Assembly (NCBI GenBank): GCA_015680685.1
Contig: MNCI01037564.1
Span: 104,014 to 168,013, forward strand
Direction: 5' to 3'
DNA length: 64,000 bases
Origin: Gnetum montanum
Taxonomy: Eukaryota > Streptophyta > Gnetopsida > Gnetales > Gnetaceae
Shown here: piece after piece, positions 1 through 13,105 of the stretch
Position numbering within the stretch: the first letter of the stretch is position 1
How the letters are laid out: each line of letters opens with the position of its first letter
Translations under genes and position numbers: made by a program
Notes under the pieces: generated by a model
Told to the model about the DNA's origin: nothing
What the model saw: the letters and a program-made list of their open reading frames with translations, nothing else
Database searches by the model: none

Positions 1-1831
1 TTATGGCTTCACCCGTAAATGATCAAGTAACCATAGATCCCAAATTCCCATATGAGCATGTTAATAGCATTAGCCAAGTGCTCGATAACTATGAGGCACT
101 CCTACATTTGAACAAGACTTCAGCCTCCTAAGGGGGTAGCACCACTACCATTATCATGTTTCCCTCTAGGGAGATCGAATCCTTCACATATTATTTTGCA
201 TTCCCTTGCATTAACAATGTGGTGCAATATGAAGGTCTCCTCCAAGGTATTATTGGAGCATACAACCTAGGGATCAAACACATAGCAATTTGAGGCAACT
301 GACAATTAGTGATCAACTAGGTGATATAGGTTTACACCTACAAAGCCCAACAATTAAAACCTTACTATGACTTGGCAAAGAACTTGGTTAAAGACTTTGC
401 AACTACCAATGTCCAACATATTCAATAGAACAAAAATTTCATATCCAATGCACTAGCAACATTAGCCCTAAGCATCACACCTAACATGGTCTATGCATTG
501 CCCACCTCAGTGGTAGATTGCACTATGCCTATCATTTAAATCACAAACATTGCATCCATAGCCATAGTAAGCATAGCCCATGTAGGAGAGTTTTATGATG
601 ACATCAAGACATACCTTCTATAGGATGAGCCTTTGCAACATTTAACTACAACTCAAAAAAACATAGTACACAAACATTTGTAATAGCACATCATTGTGGG
701 TGATAACACATTATGTTGTAGATCCTATAATGGCATACTACTAACCTACTTAAGTAACAGTGAAGTGAAACAATTGTTGAACAAGTCCATGAGGGACTAT
801 GCAGAGGTGACATAGCACCTAGGCCAATGGCAATGAAAATCAGATGGTTAGGCTATTATTGGCCTTACATGAAGCATGATTAAATATCAAAGGTTAAAAC
901 ATACAACATTTTTCAATGACATGGCAACCTAATGCATGTGCCACCAATTGAATTATACACAACATAGATCACATGTCCATTCCAATTTTGGGACTTGGAC
1001 ATCATCAAACCCATAACACCTAATTCCTCTATAAGGCATAGCTTCATAGTAACTACAACTGAGTACTTCACCAATTCAATTGAGGTTGTTCCCCTTAGTA
1101 AAATGACATCACAAAAAGATTTAAGATTCAAGTTAGATAACATAGTGACCTATTTTGGCTTACCCATGATCATAGTAACAAACAATGAGCTACAATTTAG
1201 TAGTGCTAAAAATAAAGCCTTTCTTGAGCACTTTGGCATCAAGAATTCCTTTTCATTTCCATAATACTCTTGGTCAAATGGCCAAGTGGAGGCTAATAAC
1301 AAAGGCATCATCAACCTTTTTAAAAAAATTCTAAGCAACAACAAACTATGATGGCATGAGCAACTAGTCTACACACTCTAGGCCTAGTACACAACATGCT
1401 GAATAGTGATGGGTATGATGCCTTACAACCTTGTTTATGGGTCTAAAGCAATCTTGCTGCTTGAATTATAGGTTCTATCAATCTAGGTGATCCTCTTGAA
1501 CTTCATTGATGAAGCTCAGAAAAAATAGTTGAGAACTAGAAACCTTGACTCAATCGAGGAGGAGTGCATGTAGATGCTTAATCGCATTAAATGATACTAG
1601 GAAAAGAAATGGAAAAAGCACCATCATAACCAACATCAACACCTGATCAAGAAAGGGGACCTAGTCCTCAAGGCCATTTGCAAACCCACAAATAAATTCT
1701 TAGCCAACTAGGAAGGGCCTTTCTTGGTCACTAAGGCCTACAAAAATGGAGCATTTAATCTTGCTAATTAAGATGAAAATGAGTTTTCCAATTTAGTGAA
1801 CAACTTGTACCTAAAGACATACTACGTCTAG
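1..1831 (+). pseudogene. Element A: Tat-type pol remnant (aRNH and integrase)
   Basis: This is the 3' part of a Ty3/gypsy polyprotein entering from the left edge. The first ~500 bases align by eye with the second, plant-type RNase H of elements B and C in this window (for example NNVVQYEGLLQG, ALATLALS). Integrase follows. The core is recognisable: DLDIIKPITP holds the first acidic residue, TNNELQFSS stands where the second Asp should be (now Asn), and SNGQVEANNK holds the Glu. The C-terminal part reads to LYLKTYYV and a TAG at 1829-1831. Many in-frame stops and some frameshifts make it clearly dead. There is no chromodomain, as expected for Tat. Its 3' neighbours (repeats, untranslated region, LTR) follow in the same orientation. 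Confidence 0.85.
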
Positions 1832-2290
1832 CATGCAATGCCACACATTAATCCAACAAGGTAATAATTCATCCATTGTGACATTAAACTAGCATAGCAT
1901 TCGTCTTCTATGACATTAAATTGGCACCCACACCATTCCTCCACTACAGTGTTAAATAGGCATAGTAGCTTGTCTGGTATGAAGTTAAAGTGGCATAGAA
2001 ATGTGTCTACTATGATGTTAATATAGCATTGAAACTTGTTCAATATAATGTTAAATTGGCATAATAGCTCATTTTCTATGATTTTGAACTAGCATAGCAC
2101 ATATCCACTATGATGCTAAATTGGCACAACACACATCCACTATGATGCGAAACTGGCACAACATTCGTTCGCTACAATGCTAAACTAGAACATAGCATTC
2201 TGCTGGGACTATAAACCAACATATCATAGTCTACTACAATCTTAACTAGTAGGGCTATGATCTACCAAAATCTTAAACTCGGTTCATGGT
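1832..2290 (+). repeat. Degenerate ~40-bp tandem repeats after integrase of A
   Basis: About ten diverged units of the form TATGATGCTAAACTGGCA follow directly after the integrase stop. They occupy the same place as the 37-bp array after B integrase and the array after C integrase, so this is a family feature and not random low complexity. Confidence 0.7.
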
Positions 2291-3562
2291 CAACCACAAA
2301 TAATTCCACAAGCAAGTGAATGAGTATAACTCTAACTCCCCCACTCCCCTCCCCCTCCCCCCCTTATTTTCTACACCACATGAGTAAGCATATTGTAGTC
2401 CTAGAATGAAGCATCTACAACTAGTGTAGCCTTTGGAGGATTTGTAGCATCATGGCCCCTTGCCATTTTACTAACTTTTTGAGAACTTTCCATTGATGTA
2501 GCCTTTGGAGCACTTGCAGCATCTTGGTCCCTTACATTTTACTGACTTTTTGGAGAACTTGTCACTAGTGCAACCTTTGGAGAACTTGTAGCATCTTGTC
2601 CCCCTACAATTTTTGGAAATTTTTTTATCTTATATGGTTTTCTTATCTTCATAGAGTTGTGTTTATAGGATGAATCCCTAGGTCATTATGCAAAGGTGCA
2701 TCTCATTACAACACTAGGTTACTACTATGATTAGATATGCATGATTAGACTAGATGAGCCTCTTAAGAGTGCACACCCTTCCTATCCCATCATAGCCTAT
2801 CCACATCCAATCCTACATTCCAATACCCTCTCATTCCCCACATAGCCAAGATTGCAAACCCTCCTGGATGCTCACATGTTATGACCACACAACATCCTCT
2901 TTGCATATCTTATCAAACACCAAGCTTCCCAAGGTAGATGTAATATAAGTTATCTAGTGGGAAGCCTCTGTCAACTAATCAAAGCCCAAATAGATGTAAC
3001 ATAACTCATCCTAGGGAGGAAACACCTATTGTACAAATGCCATGCAATTTCATCAATGATGAAGCAAAGCCCATCTAGTGATATGCAAATCACTTCATGG
3101 AAAGCATTTCACTTCACAACAAGCATTTAGAAAAGTGCAAAGCTCAAAGAAGGTTCACCCTACTACAAAAAAATGCAAAAAAGCAACACAAAAGAAAGAG
3201 TAAAGGTAAAAAATCACATCCCCAAGCAACCCAGTAGAAAAGAAATTTCACAACTAGCTTAGCCTTAAATCTACACCTTGACTCTCTCACAAGCACTCTG
3301 ATGAGAGGTCAACATTTTCAAGGATAAGCCACTTTGGTGTCATGGTCACCATTAGCCATGAGGTTCTTACATCACAATATCCCCACTTGCATCCTACCTT
3401 TCCATTTCCACTTTCCCTCTAGAATACCACTATCCACAACACTCTTGAGAATGGTGAAGAGATATTCGATCTCACATTGAAGAGTGATTTTGGTGTCAAG
3501 TCTACTATAGTGTTTTTCTATTCTTTGTCAATGTCACTTAGGCAATTCCTCTAGATGTTAAC
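2291..3562 (+). other. 3' untranslated region of element A
   Basis: No coding sequence seen. A pyrimidine tract lies at about 2335-2364. The stretch near 2640-2700 (GAGTTGTGTTTATAGGATGA) aligns with 44409 onward in element C, which fixes this as the post-integrase region of the same family. Confidence 0.6.
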
Positions 3563-3575
3563 AAAGAGAGGCTAA
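3563..3575 (+). other. Polypurine tract of element A
   Basis: AAAGAGAGGCTAA lies directly before the LTR start TGAAACACCATAAAA. The equivalent sites are AAAGAGGGACCAA in C and AAAAAGGGGCCAG in B, each abutting a TGAAA LTR start. Confidence 0.75.
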
Positions 3576-5060
3576 TGAAACACCATAAAATTTAGACTTT
3601 GGCATCCCAAGCACAAAATTTTATAATTGTTGAGACTATGCTCTCCATTGCCCTACAACATAGTTAGCCTTATGTAGAGTGTAGTCAACACAAAGGCTAG
3701 CTTTGTAAAAATTTTTAAGTGTTGAGCCAACCACTACAAAATTTTCTAACTTCTAAGACTACATTCTTCATTACCCCAGAGCATAGTCAAGTGTAGTCTA
3801 CATGAACTCATAATTTTTGTAGATGTTTTTGAAAGTGTTGAGACTATGCTCTCCACTAGCCCAGAGCATAGTCAGGCATAGTCAACTAGAAGTTTTTGCA
3901 AGTTTTGACAAGTTTTGGGACTATGCTCACCCCTAGTTGGGACCATAGTTAGCCTCTAGTGGAGATCATAGTCAGCACATAGCCACTTTTCTTGCAAAAT
4001 GTTTTCTAAGTGTGGGACTATGCTCTCCCCCAACCCAAAGTGTAGTCAAGTGTAGTTAGCTAGAATAGCCTCCAAAGGCCTTCACAATGTGACACTAGCA
4101 TTCAAATCAACTCCAAATCATCTCTAGCAAGCATAGTTAGAAAAATGCATCCTTTTTGTATCACTTTTGGCCCCAAAATTGTAATGGCACTCGACCCCAC
4201 ACAAGATAGTAGAAAGAGTAGTCTCGGAGCATAGTCTCCAAAGTTGCATTTTTTCAAGTGCATTGTGGTCCTATTAATTCATATACATGCAATTGGTAGC
4301 ATAGTCATAGTCTCTCAGCCTCATAAATTTTGGTAAAGTACAATAGAGCACAACACTACTAGCCTCAATGGAGAGCATAGTTGGATGATAGTGTAGCTCC
4401 AATTGTTCCCTCTACCATGTGGTATCCACTCCACATTTCATGATAAACCTAGCCCTATAAATACCCTAGCCCTCAAAATTTTTAGGGTTGGTAGGTTAGC
4501 AAATTTGAGCATTTGGCATGATTCAAGGTTGGCAAGTTGGCCAAAACTTCAGCTGATTGGCATTTTAGCATTTTGGGTGAACAAAAAACCAAAGGTACAC
4601 TAAAGAACTAGAGAGAGGTAGAGTTGCATACCACCACAAACCACCATTTCCCACTACACACCATGGTAGCTGACTTGGTAGCCATTGGCACCATGGTAGA
4701 GCATTAGTCTTTGTCGCTAGACACTCTTGAGACTATGCCTATGCTATCCACTATACTTGTTGTACACCATGTACCTTCTCATCGCTTCTATAGTTAACTA
4801 CGCTCAACCTTGTTTGGGATGGTGTTTCATTCTCTCTCTCTTCCTTTCCTTGAATTTTGAGAATTTTACTTGAATTTTTAGCATTCTACTTGCATTTTCT
4901 ACTATTATAATACATATTCATGCTTGGATGACAATCCCCACATATTGAAACCTCAATTTCCCATTGAAACTCTTGACTATGCTAATCCGTATTAACACCG
5001 TTAGCACTACTTGAACCCTTAGCATCATATGTTGGATTAATGAACCCTTAGCACTAATAT
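3576..5060 (+). mobile_element. 3' LTR of element A (right end unclear)
   Basis: The LTR starts TGAAACACCATAAAA, matching the LTR starts of B, C and D. Its U3 is packed with copies of GACTATGCT and its complement AGCATAGTC, in loose ~100-bp units. I cannot find the U5 end, so it is probably truncated somewhere before 5200. ORFs inside it are short and unconvincing. Confidence 0.6.
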
Positions 5061-5199
5061 TTTATTGATTAATCCAACATAAGTTGCTTCCTTCTAATCC
5101 TAGACTTACAATATATGACTAAATAATTCTTGGTCAAATTTTCTCTATAATAGTATTCTTATATACTACACTATCCTAAAAATATTAAAAAATTTTCTA

Positions 5200-7570
5200 A
5201 AATATTTTTTAGTAATTTATTTATTCATTCCACTCTTGCTTATCATTTTCCTGAAGACCTTCTATCACCACTTGCCATACCTCAATGTGGGATCTAATGT
5301 AATCTTTAATCATTACTATGTACTTTGTCTCATCAAATGTAATGTCTAGAATCCATGGTTCATCTATAGGAATATGTAGATGTTCATTAACATTTTCCAA
5401 TAGCTCAAATGGATCAGAATATTTTTCTTCCCTAATATTTCTTTTTCATATCATTACAAGAGTTTCCTTCTCTAGGTAGAATCTAATATAATGAATATGT
5501 TGGATTCCACAAAGATTCCTTACCTAAGTACATCTATATCCATCAAGGAATCCTTTAAAGTTATATACCATATCAATGTAATATGATGTGTATTTACATC
5601 AAATTTTCATATCTATAAGATGATACATATCCATAAGCTCTAATGGAGAAATTATATTTTTTTTCTCATAGCGATTGAACGTCTTTTAAAACTTCCATCA
5701 ATATCCTCATGTGTATGCCCTACGCAAAGAAAACTTAACTCTATAACCTTAAAAATTATTTTGGATGCAAGCAATGATAAATAAAGGAAAACATATTTAT
5801 TCTTGTTATCTCCCTCTTAGTTATCCATTTGTAGGAAAAGTGTAATAGGTAATGACTTAAAATAAGACCTTAGATTGATTTCATTTGTATAATCTAAAGT
5901 ATTCTGCTCTCCATGTGGAAAACCTAAATGGCTAAGTAGTGCTTCTATAAGGGATCATCTTATAGAATTTTAATTTTTCTTCATCATATCACCATATCTA
6001 TTAAAAGGATCCTCCAAATTGCTCAAGCAGTTTGACAAAAATGTTATGGTAAATTGAGAACTCATCTTTGTATAGAATGAACTAAAGTAGCCAAAACCTC
6101 CATACCCTCGTCCTTTTACTAGAATTCCTATAAGTGATACTTGAAACATATCTTTCTTAAGGATATCCTTTGGCAACATTAGAAGCATTGTTAATGAGGA
6201 TTTTAACTTATCCAATCAATCATGAATGATTCTTAAGTAATTATCTAGTTGCCTTGTTTCCAGATGCCGATAAATCTAGTATGTGTTCCTATGCACAATT
6301 ACATAATCTTAATGATTTTAAAGCTTCCTTTGAATTCTATATCTCTCTAATGGATCCTTATTGCATTTCTTTCTTTTGGTCGACATATGATAAGTTCTAC
6401 AAACCAAGAAATCACGCTTTCTATTGAAAGTTACATTTGGACAATATTTGTTGAAGATCTTTGATAATTAACTTTTGCTAATTGATGATAATCCAAGATA
6501 ATATAATTTTAGGATTATTTTAACTCTTCATTATTATGTGTTGACTCATATTCATAGGTAATGTTTTAATTGGTTTAGACATTCCATCCATGATAACCTA
6601 TCTACATTTTGAAGGTCAATGGTTTGTCATTTCATTAAAATTTCTCTCAAGAATCATGATTGCTACAATCTTGCTTGACCTAGGCCTTACCTTTCTAGTG
6701 TTACCATGATCATACATCACATTTCAATCCTTGAAGTTACATAAGTAGAATGTACTACTTGGAATACCATGAATTGTATGCCAGGCCTTCTTACAAATCT
6801 CTATTCCAAAATATTTCATTATCTTCATTACATGTATTTCATTTATGATAAAATGATTTGATTCAAATTTCTGCATGATGTATGATCTTTTTTCAATACC
6901 ACTTATTCCAAAGATCATATTCCAAGTCCTCCTAATTTTTCCCATGGTAATTTTCTGCATATAGTTCCTCTTACATCATATTTCATGCATGATGGATATA
7001 AAAATATTCAAATGGTAGGAGGATCTAGATCCTAATATTCCTTCTTGATCTTTTCTATTAATATTATCATCCTTCCTTCTACTCTTTAGAGGTCTTGTAT
7101 CTATGAATGCATTGCAAATTGGATACATTCATCTACTATTTATACGATCAACAAACTCAATCTCATTCCATATATTCACCTATATAGGATTGAAAGTATT
7201 TATCTTTGGAAGAGAAATGAATTGACTAGTCATGATATCATAAACATTATTCTTCCTCCATATAGTCATTCATAGAATATCCTTGAAGTATAGACAAAAA
7301 TCCTTGCATTCCATATCAATTAATTCAATATAGATACCAATTTCATTTTTAGATAAATGAACAATAGAATAATCAATCACTCCATGTGTGTCACATAAAA
7401 TATCAATTCTATTTTGTGTTCCTAAATCTATCATTGTATCATTTATCTAAGTTTGGCAAATTGTCCCTGCTACAAGAAATCCTTCCATTGAGAATCTCTT
7501 CTTGATTATTACATTTCTTCCAAATAAGACTTCACAATTTTTCTTCATATCATTTGATAGTTAATGCATG
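5200..7570 (-). pseudogene. Decayed transposon-like coding remnant, minus strand
   Basis: Long stretches of one minus frame survive with a few stops. At about 6725-6960 the protein reads KYFGIEICKKAWHTIHGIP, followed shortly by DHGNTRKVRP. This order (a Cys-Lys-Lys-aromatic segment, a short Gly-Ile turn, then HGN) resembles the N-terminal part of a group of plant transposon-like proteins that contain V/ICxKAF...HGI...HGN. Upstream (7400-7570) reads NCEVLFGRNVIIKKRFS, also coding-like. I see no terminal repeats and cannot name the superfamily. It could equally be a dead host gene. Confidence 0.3.
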
Positions 7571-8124
7571 TATACAATATAGGAATCTATATCAAGATAA
7601 AAACATCAATGTATAGGCTATGCCTTAACATAATTTAACACTAAATAATAATTTAAAGCAATTTAGAAATATGTGATATAAGTTGAAAATGATATAATGT
7701 AAAAGTACAATTATCTAACATGTTTATTAACTAGTCTTTAGTGTTGAAAAAATGAAAAAAATAAATTTTCAACTAGTATATTCATAATACATCCTTTTGT
7801 AACTTATATTAATATTAACAAGTTCTTAGAACAAAGAATCTCATGTATATTATACAAATCTACATATCTCCCACAACCTTGAAACCTCTAGTCTTTGGTA
7901 TAATTATGAGTATGCTCTCAAGATAAATAAATTTCCAAAACACTCATAGTATTTCTATCTCCCACATTAATACATATATATAGAGAAATATAGATAGGTT
8001 TCATCTTTATTGAAAGCCATATATTTCATACAAATTCTAGTAGAATTAACTAATAATCCATATCATTTTTTTAATGTAATTAGGAGAGGCATTACTACCA
8101 AGAAACATAGTGTTAATAATATCA
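7571..8124. other. AT-rich stretch, nothing identified
   Basis: No ORF, motif or repeat that I can support. Base composition is like the flanking decayed DNA. Confidence 0.5.
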
Positions 8125-9160
8125 TACATAGTGGATGCATGCCTAAGAAACATCTTCTTTTGGAGTAATATTCACATTTTGTAATCAAATCTAAGACCCC
8201 CATCTTGAGACATATCTCAATATGGTTCACAACTAGTAAAACTATTTTTTATCTTAATTCTTGATGATGACACACTATCAAACAAACGTTTTGGTATAGC
8301 AATGAGCTATATCACATTCTATAAACATCATTTTTCAATAGTAGTATAGCAATTTGCATGATCAAGAAACCTATTTATTTTGTGCAATTATTCAGAGTTA
8401 TGAGCTCATTGATCTATGAGACTAAGAGGTGACACCCTATCAATAAAATATTTTGATACATCACTCAGACATTTGACATTTGATAATCTTAATTTCTTAA
8501 ATATCAGTATAAGAGGTTGCATAATAGAGCAACCAATTGATTTTGTAAAGTTATTGAGAGTATGAAACTAAAAAAACGAATCCTCTAATTTGAATAGGTA
8601 CTATGAGTATGTAACCCAAATGTACATCCCACACCAAAAGTTTCTTAATTTAGTTGGTAATAGAAGGACTAAAATCAAGATAAACTAGTTGTAGGTATCC
8701 CTTGAGTGAAACAAAAACTATAGCTCCTTTTCATGGAACTGGCATTTCCCTTCTTTCTTAGGTTATTATAATGATACATAGAGGTTAGTCTTACACAATT
8801 CTTTGAATATTTGTATTGAAGGTTGCATGAATGAGTAACCTATTGATTTTTTTCAATCATAAATATTTTTACAAAAGAATAACCTCTCTTTTTGTTGCAT
8901 CTAGTTATAGTAGGTTGCATGGCTAAGAAACCTACTCTTTTATGTATAACAAGTAATGAATGAATGTCAAATCAACTAACTAATTAAATAATTATTTCTA
9001 CTTCAAGTTGCATGACAAAGCAACCTCCACATATAGTTCAACTACATGACACATCATGCCTGAGAAACCAACTGTCATGTGTATAGTTAAGTTGGGTTGC
9101 ACTTTCAAAAAACCTATGTTTTTTAGTGTAATTATAGTAGGTTGCATGAATAAACAACTT
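8125..9160. repeat. Hairpin repeat array (GGTTGCATGA ... GCAACC)
   Basis: Seven or more spaced copies of a short dyad occur near 8128, 8350, 8513, 8820, 8930, 9003 and 9110. The clearest forms are GGTTGCATAATAGAGCAACC and GTTGCATGAATGAGTAACC. Spacing is irregular, roughly 75-300 bp. Each unit can fold as a six-base stem with a short loop. No coding sequence is seen. Confidence 0.5.
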
Positions 9161-9179
9161 GGTGTAGTAAGACCTCTTC

Positions 9180-10267
9180 TAATTCCATTATTCTTGTCCT
9201 AAAAGGTGTTTTTGTAGGTTTCACACTTCGAGAAGACCTAGATGCATGTGTTTAACTTTTATATGTGTTTCTGTGTTGAATTGTTATGATGAAGAATCTT
9301 GGATATTTTAGCATGTTTGGAGGTGTTTTTGGCTTATTTTGATGGGTTCACGATGTTCCAGGGTCTATGGAGAATTTTTGTAAGGCATTTGAAATCTTCT
9401 AGCATAAAAAAACATTTTTATTCTTGGCACCTTTAGAAGAGATGTCTCCCCAAGAAGATAGACATCTTTCTAGAGACATATCCCCTAAATTGTAGACATC
9501 TCTAGTCTATAGAAGATGTCTACCAAAAATAGTAGACATATTTCCCAAGAGTAGGGCTTTTACAAAATATGTCTTCCTAGAAAGATAGAATTCTCCTCAA
9601 AGACATCTTCCTTGAAGTGTAGACATCTATAGTCTAGAAAAGGCATCTTCCAAAAATAGTAGACATATCTCCTAAAAATAAAGCTTGCATAAGAGACGTC
9701 TATGTTGATGAAGAAGAAAATATCTAACATGAAATTTTGATTGGAAAACATCTAAAAGACTCCAAATCAATGTGGAAAACATCTAGGAAGGAAAATAGAA
9801 AGCTTCATAGGATTTTGGATCTTTATAATTTTGTATTCATTCATCTATGAGAAAGAAGGAGAGTTGCTATGTAAGGAGAACTAGGAAAAAGAGGTTAGGT
9901 AAGTGCAATAGGTGATTGCAACTCCAAGATAAATTTGTGGTGTGTTGATCTATGCCTTCTATTCTCTTGTATCTCACTTGTGAGTTGAGATCTCAGCCTC
10001 AAGTTATGGGAGAGATTTCTCTTGGCTGTGTCTTACATTGAGAACAATCATTGTGTGATTGTGAAGCCTCATGCTTTGTAATATCATTTGAGTGTGATAA
10101 TTTTTTGGACAATTGTGGGTTGTGTGAACCTTATTGTAATCTTTGAATAATTTAATTGAAGATAGCTAGTTTTCTTATTTCCTAGCAAATAAATTTGTCG
10201 TTTCCAAATATCTGGATTTAGTGTATTAAAGGTGATTAATTGTGGAGTGAACTTGCTCTAGTGTTAT
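9180..10267 (+). mobile_element. 5' LTR of chromovirus-like element F (left end uncertain)
   Basis: The right end is set by the primer binding site starting at 10268. The left end is not defined and may lie inside the hairpin array. The region is non-coding and contains an internal duplication at 9430-9690. Confidence 0.5.
9430..9690 (+). repeat. Two-copy ~125-bp direct repeat in the F LTR
   Basis: Two consecutive units share the order AGACATCT, TAGTCTA, CAAAAATAGTAGACATAT. The element AGACATCT and its variants recur within each unit. Confidence 0.55.
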
Positions 10268-10283
10268 TGGTATTAAAGCCTAG
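10268..10283 (+). other. Primer binding site of element F (initiator Met tRNA type)
   Basis: TGGTATTAAAGCC differs by two bases from TGGTATCAGAGCC, the common tRNA-Met primer site of plant LTR elements. It differs from the site used by the Tat elements here. Confidence 0.7.
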
Positions 10284-10328
10284 TTTTATTGGTGCTTGGA
10301 TTTTGGTTAAGGATTTTTTCAATTTTAG

Positions 10329-11480
10329 ATGGAACCTAAGAAGAAATAGGTGCAATGTCTAAATCATGACATGGAGAGCATGAAGTCAACCTTCTAGATG
10401 ATGGTTACTTGATTAGATGAACTTAAGATAAATGTGTATGTACAATCCAGTCCTAGCCACATCTCGACATATGGAGGTGAAGAGCATGTACATTTAGATG
10501 AAGACGTTTCATAGCCAAGTGGAGATGGAGTAGATAAAGATGAAGGTCAATCTAGCTATGGGAGTGTAGAAAACCATTAACCAAGGATTCCAATGGGAGG
10601 GAATCCTATTCCTCAAATAATAACTCCAAGGGCCCTTGTAGTGCTTAATACTTCTTTAAATGAGCTTGATAATGAAGATGAAGGAAGGCTTCTAAGGTGT
10701 TCAAAAATGTTTCAAGACTTCCACATGTAGAGTTGAAGACTTTCAATGGTGCCAATGGTACCAATGCTTTTGCAAGTTGGATAAAGATACTTGAGAAGAA
10801 TTTTTTGTTGGAAGAGGTAAAAACTAACTTGAGGATACATATTTTTGTGTGCATATTAGAAGGAATGGCTTCTATATGGTGGGAAAATAAGTCCTAGGAT
10901 TATGAAAGATGAAATTATTAATCTATCAAATATTGGGATTTGATGAAATGTAGGTTGAAAAGGAAATTCGAATAGTCTCATTAGAGATAAGAAACCATTA
11001 TGAAGTTGAAATTCCTAAGGCAAGGTGAAAAGGATGTCAAATAATTTTACATCAAATTTTGTAATCTATTCCATAAAGGTAAACTGGAAGGAGTATGAGA
11101 AAGCTTTAATCTTTTTAGAAGGTCTCAAAATGGCATACTAGCAATAGTTATCCTTTTATGAGCCACAAACACTTAATGAGACTTATGATTTCGCACTCAA
11201 AGATGATAAGAAAATAGGTGCATTTGTAAATAGGAGAAAACAAAATTCTAAGGGAAAGGAGAAGGAATATAGGTCTAAGAAGGGAAGCAAATCAAAATCT
11301 AAAGATAAGGAGGGTAGTCAAGATAAGAAGACTAAAGGAGATGATGAGAAGGATACAACCAGGAAAGAGCTAAGAAAGGAAGGAAAGGGTCAAGTTAGTA
11401 GCTCATCAAAATTTGAATGTTTCAGGTATGGAGAATAGGGACATAAGTAATGGGATTGTCTGCTTCATAGGACAACTAAG
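10329..11480 (+). pseudogene. Element F gag
   Basis: The ATG at 10329 follows the primer site by about 50 bases. At 10697-10897 the protein shows the retrotransposon gag pattern ASWIKILEKNFLLEE ... LEGMASIWWENKS. A Lys/Ser-rich basic region follows at about 11220-11400, then a damaged zinc knuckle (CFRYGE, GHK, WDC, with the second Cys now Tyr) near 11420-11462. Several stops and frame changes break it. The order gag, knuckle, protease fits a Ty3/gypsy chromovirus-type element. Confidence 0.7.
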
Positions 11481-11498
11481 GACAAAGATGTTCAAACC

Positions 11499-11951
11499 AT
11501 GGAGGTGGAGGAGACATCAAGCCAAGCTCTTCAGAGAGGTAATCCTAATGCTTCAAAAATTAAGAATGTTTCTAAATTAAATTCTTGTGCATTCATGATG
11601 AATGTGAATAGAGGAGATCATCATGATAGGAAATTGTTGTTTCAGATTAGGGCTAGTTGTTTACTTAGTGAAAAATGGATTCATGTTTTGATTGATTGGG
11701 GAGCTCAAGAAAATATTATTTCTTCTAAGGTAGTTACTAGATTGGGTTTGGTAACTAATCCTCATCTAAGACACTATAAGGTGCATTGGTTATCTAAAGA
11801 TGTTTTCCAAGAGTTGAGGGAACAATGTACTTTGGAATTTAAAATTGAAAGTTTTTATGATGTTGTAAGGTGTGATGTGATTCCAGTAGATTATGCTAAT
11901 GTAATTCTTGATAGACCTTGGAATTTTGGAAATGGTGCTCAGTTTGATTGA
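11499..11951 (+). pseudogene. Element F aspartic protease
   Basis: A 150-residue open stretch carries VLIDWGAQENIIS, which corresponds to the retroviral-type protease motif DSGA with Ser changed to Trp. It also has CDVIPVDYANVILDRPWNF, the typical C-terminal protease signature (cDviPmda..iLGRPW) of plant gypsy elements, with Gly changed to Asp. The active site is therefore altered. It lies between the gag knuckle and RT in the same orientation. Confidence 0.75.
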
Positions 11952-12149
11952 GAAAGAAATGTGTGGAGTGTTGTTAGACCTAATGGAGTCCATGATTTGA
12001 TTCCTATGATAGTTGAACAAGTGAGGTAGCAAATCTCACTTAATGCTTCCTTAGTCTATCTAGGAGAAAGGTAATATAATAAGGAACATTATGAAACTAG
12101 TTTTGGTTTTGTTATTAAGATAACCATTGCTACTAACCATGATGATGTG

Positions 12150-13105
12150 TAGGTTGAACTTCCTATAGGTGTGCTAGGCTTGAATGAAAAATTTTCCAAG
12201 GTATTCAAGGGGGAATTGGATGGACTACCATCAATGAGAAATGTACATCAAATTAACTTCATTGTTGGTGCTACCATTCCAAATGAGAGAGCTTACTAGA
12301 TGGCACCAAATCAAAGGGCTGAATTGCAAAGGCAAGTAGAGGGGTTACTTGCAAATGGCTTCATGAGGGAATCCATTTCACCTTGTGTAGTTCCAATGGT
12401 GCTAGTGCCAAAGAAGAACATTGATGAATGGAGGATGCGCATTGATTCCAAGGTAGTGAACAAGATAATGATGAGGTACAGGTTTCCTATTCCAAGGATG
12501 AATGATATTGTAGATTTCCTTACCAAAATTGATTTGAAGAGTGGACTTCATTAAATTAGAATAGGTGTAATGATGAATGAAAGACAACTTTCAAAATACC
12601 AGGTGGATTGTTTGAGTGACTAGTGATGCCATTTGGGCTCACAAATGTGCCTACTACATTCATGAGGTTGATGCATAATGTAATGAAGGATTTTATTAGT
12701 AATTTCTATATTGTCTTTTTAAATACTATTTTGGTGGAGTAAAAATGGGATAGAGCACTTAGATCACTTTAGGATGATGTGCCTTATGTTGGAACATGCA
12801 CAATTCATGATCAATCTGAAGAAAAGTCATTTCTTAAGAGGGAAATCACATATTTGGGACATGTGGTTTCTAAAAATTAGACTTGAATGAAAGCTACCAA
12901 GGTAAAGACTATAAGGGATTGGCCAACTCCTGAGAATGCTAGGGAGGTAAGATCATTTGTTGGTTTAGCAAATGTTTATAGATGGTTCATAAAATCTTTT
13001 AGTGGTATTTCATGGTCTATGTTTACATTGTTAAAGAAAAATAAGGAATTTAGATGAAATAATGAAACCCAAGGGAGCTTTGACTTGTTGAAAGTAAAGA
13101 ATACT
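12150..13105 (+). pseudogene. Element F reverse transcriptase, cut in RNase H
   Basis: The sequence reads through the RT palm: CVVPMVLVPKK, EWRMRIDSKVVNK, RYRFPIPRMND, IDLKSGLH, then a frame-shifted FGL.N.PTTFMRLM and IVFLNTILVE at the place of the catalytic YxDD. It continues into the connection region (WPTPENAREVRSFVGLANV) and stops at the start of RNase H (NETQGSFDLLK). The style is that of chromoviruses. At about 13105 homology ends abruptly and the 3' untranslated region of element D begins, so the rest of F is missing here. Confidence 0.8.

Noticed and set aside
2335-2364. C-rich tract as a polypurine tract
   Set aside because: It is pyrimidine-rich on the element's own strand and not next to an LTR; the true tract is at 3563-3575.
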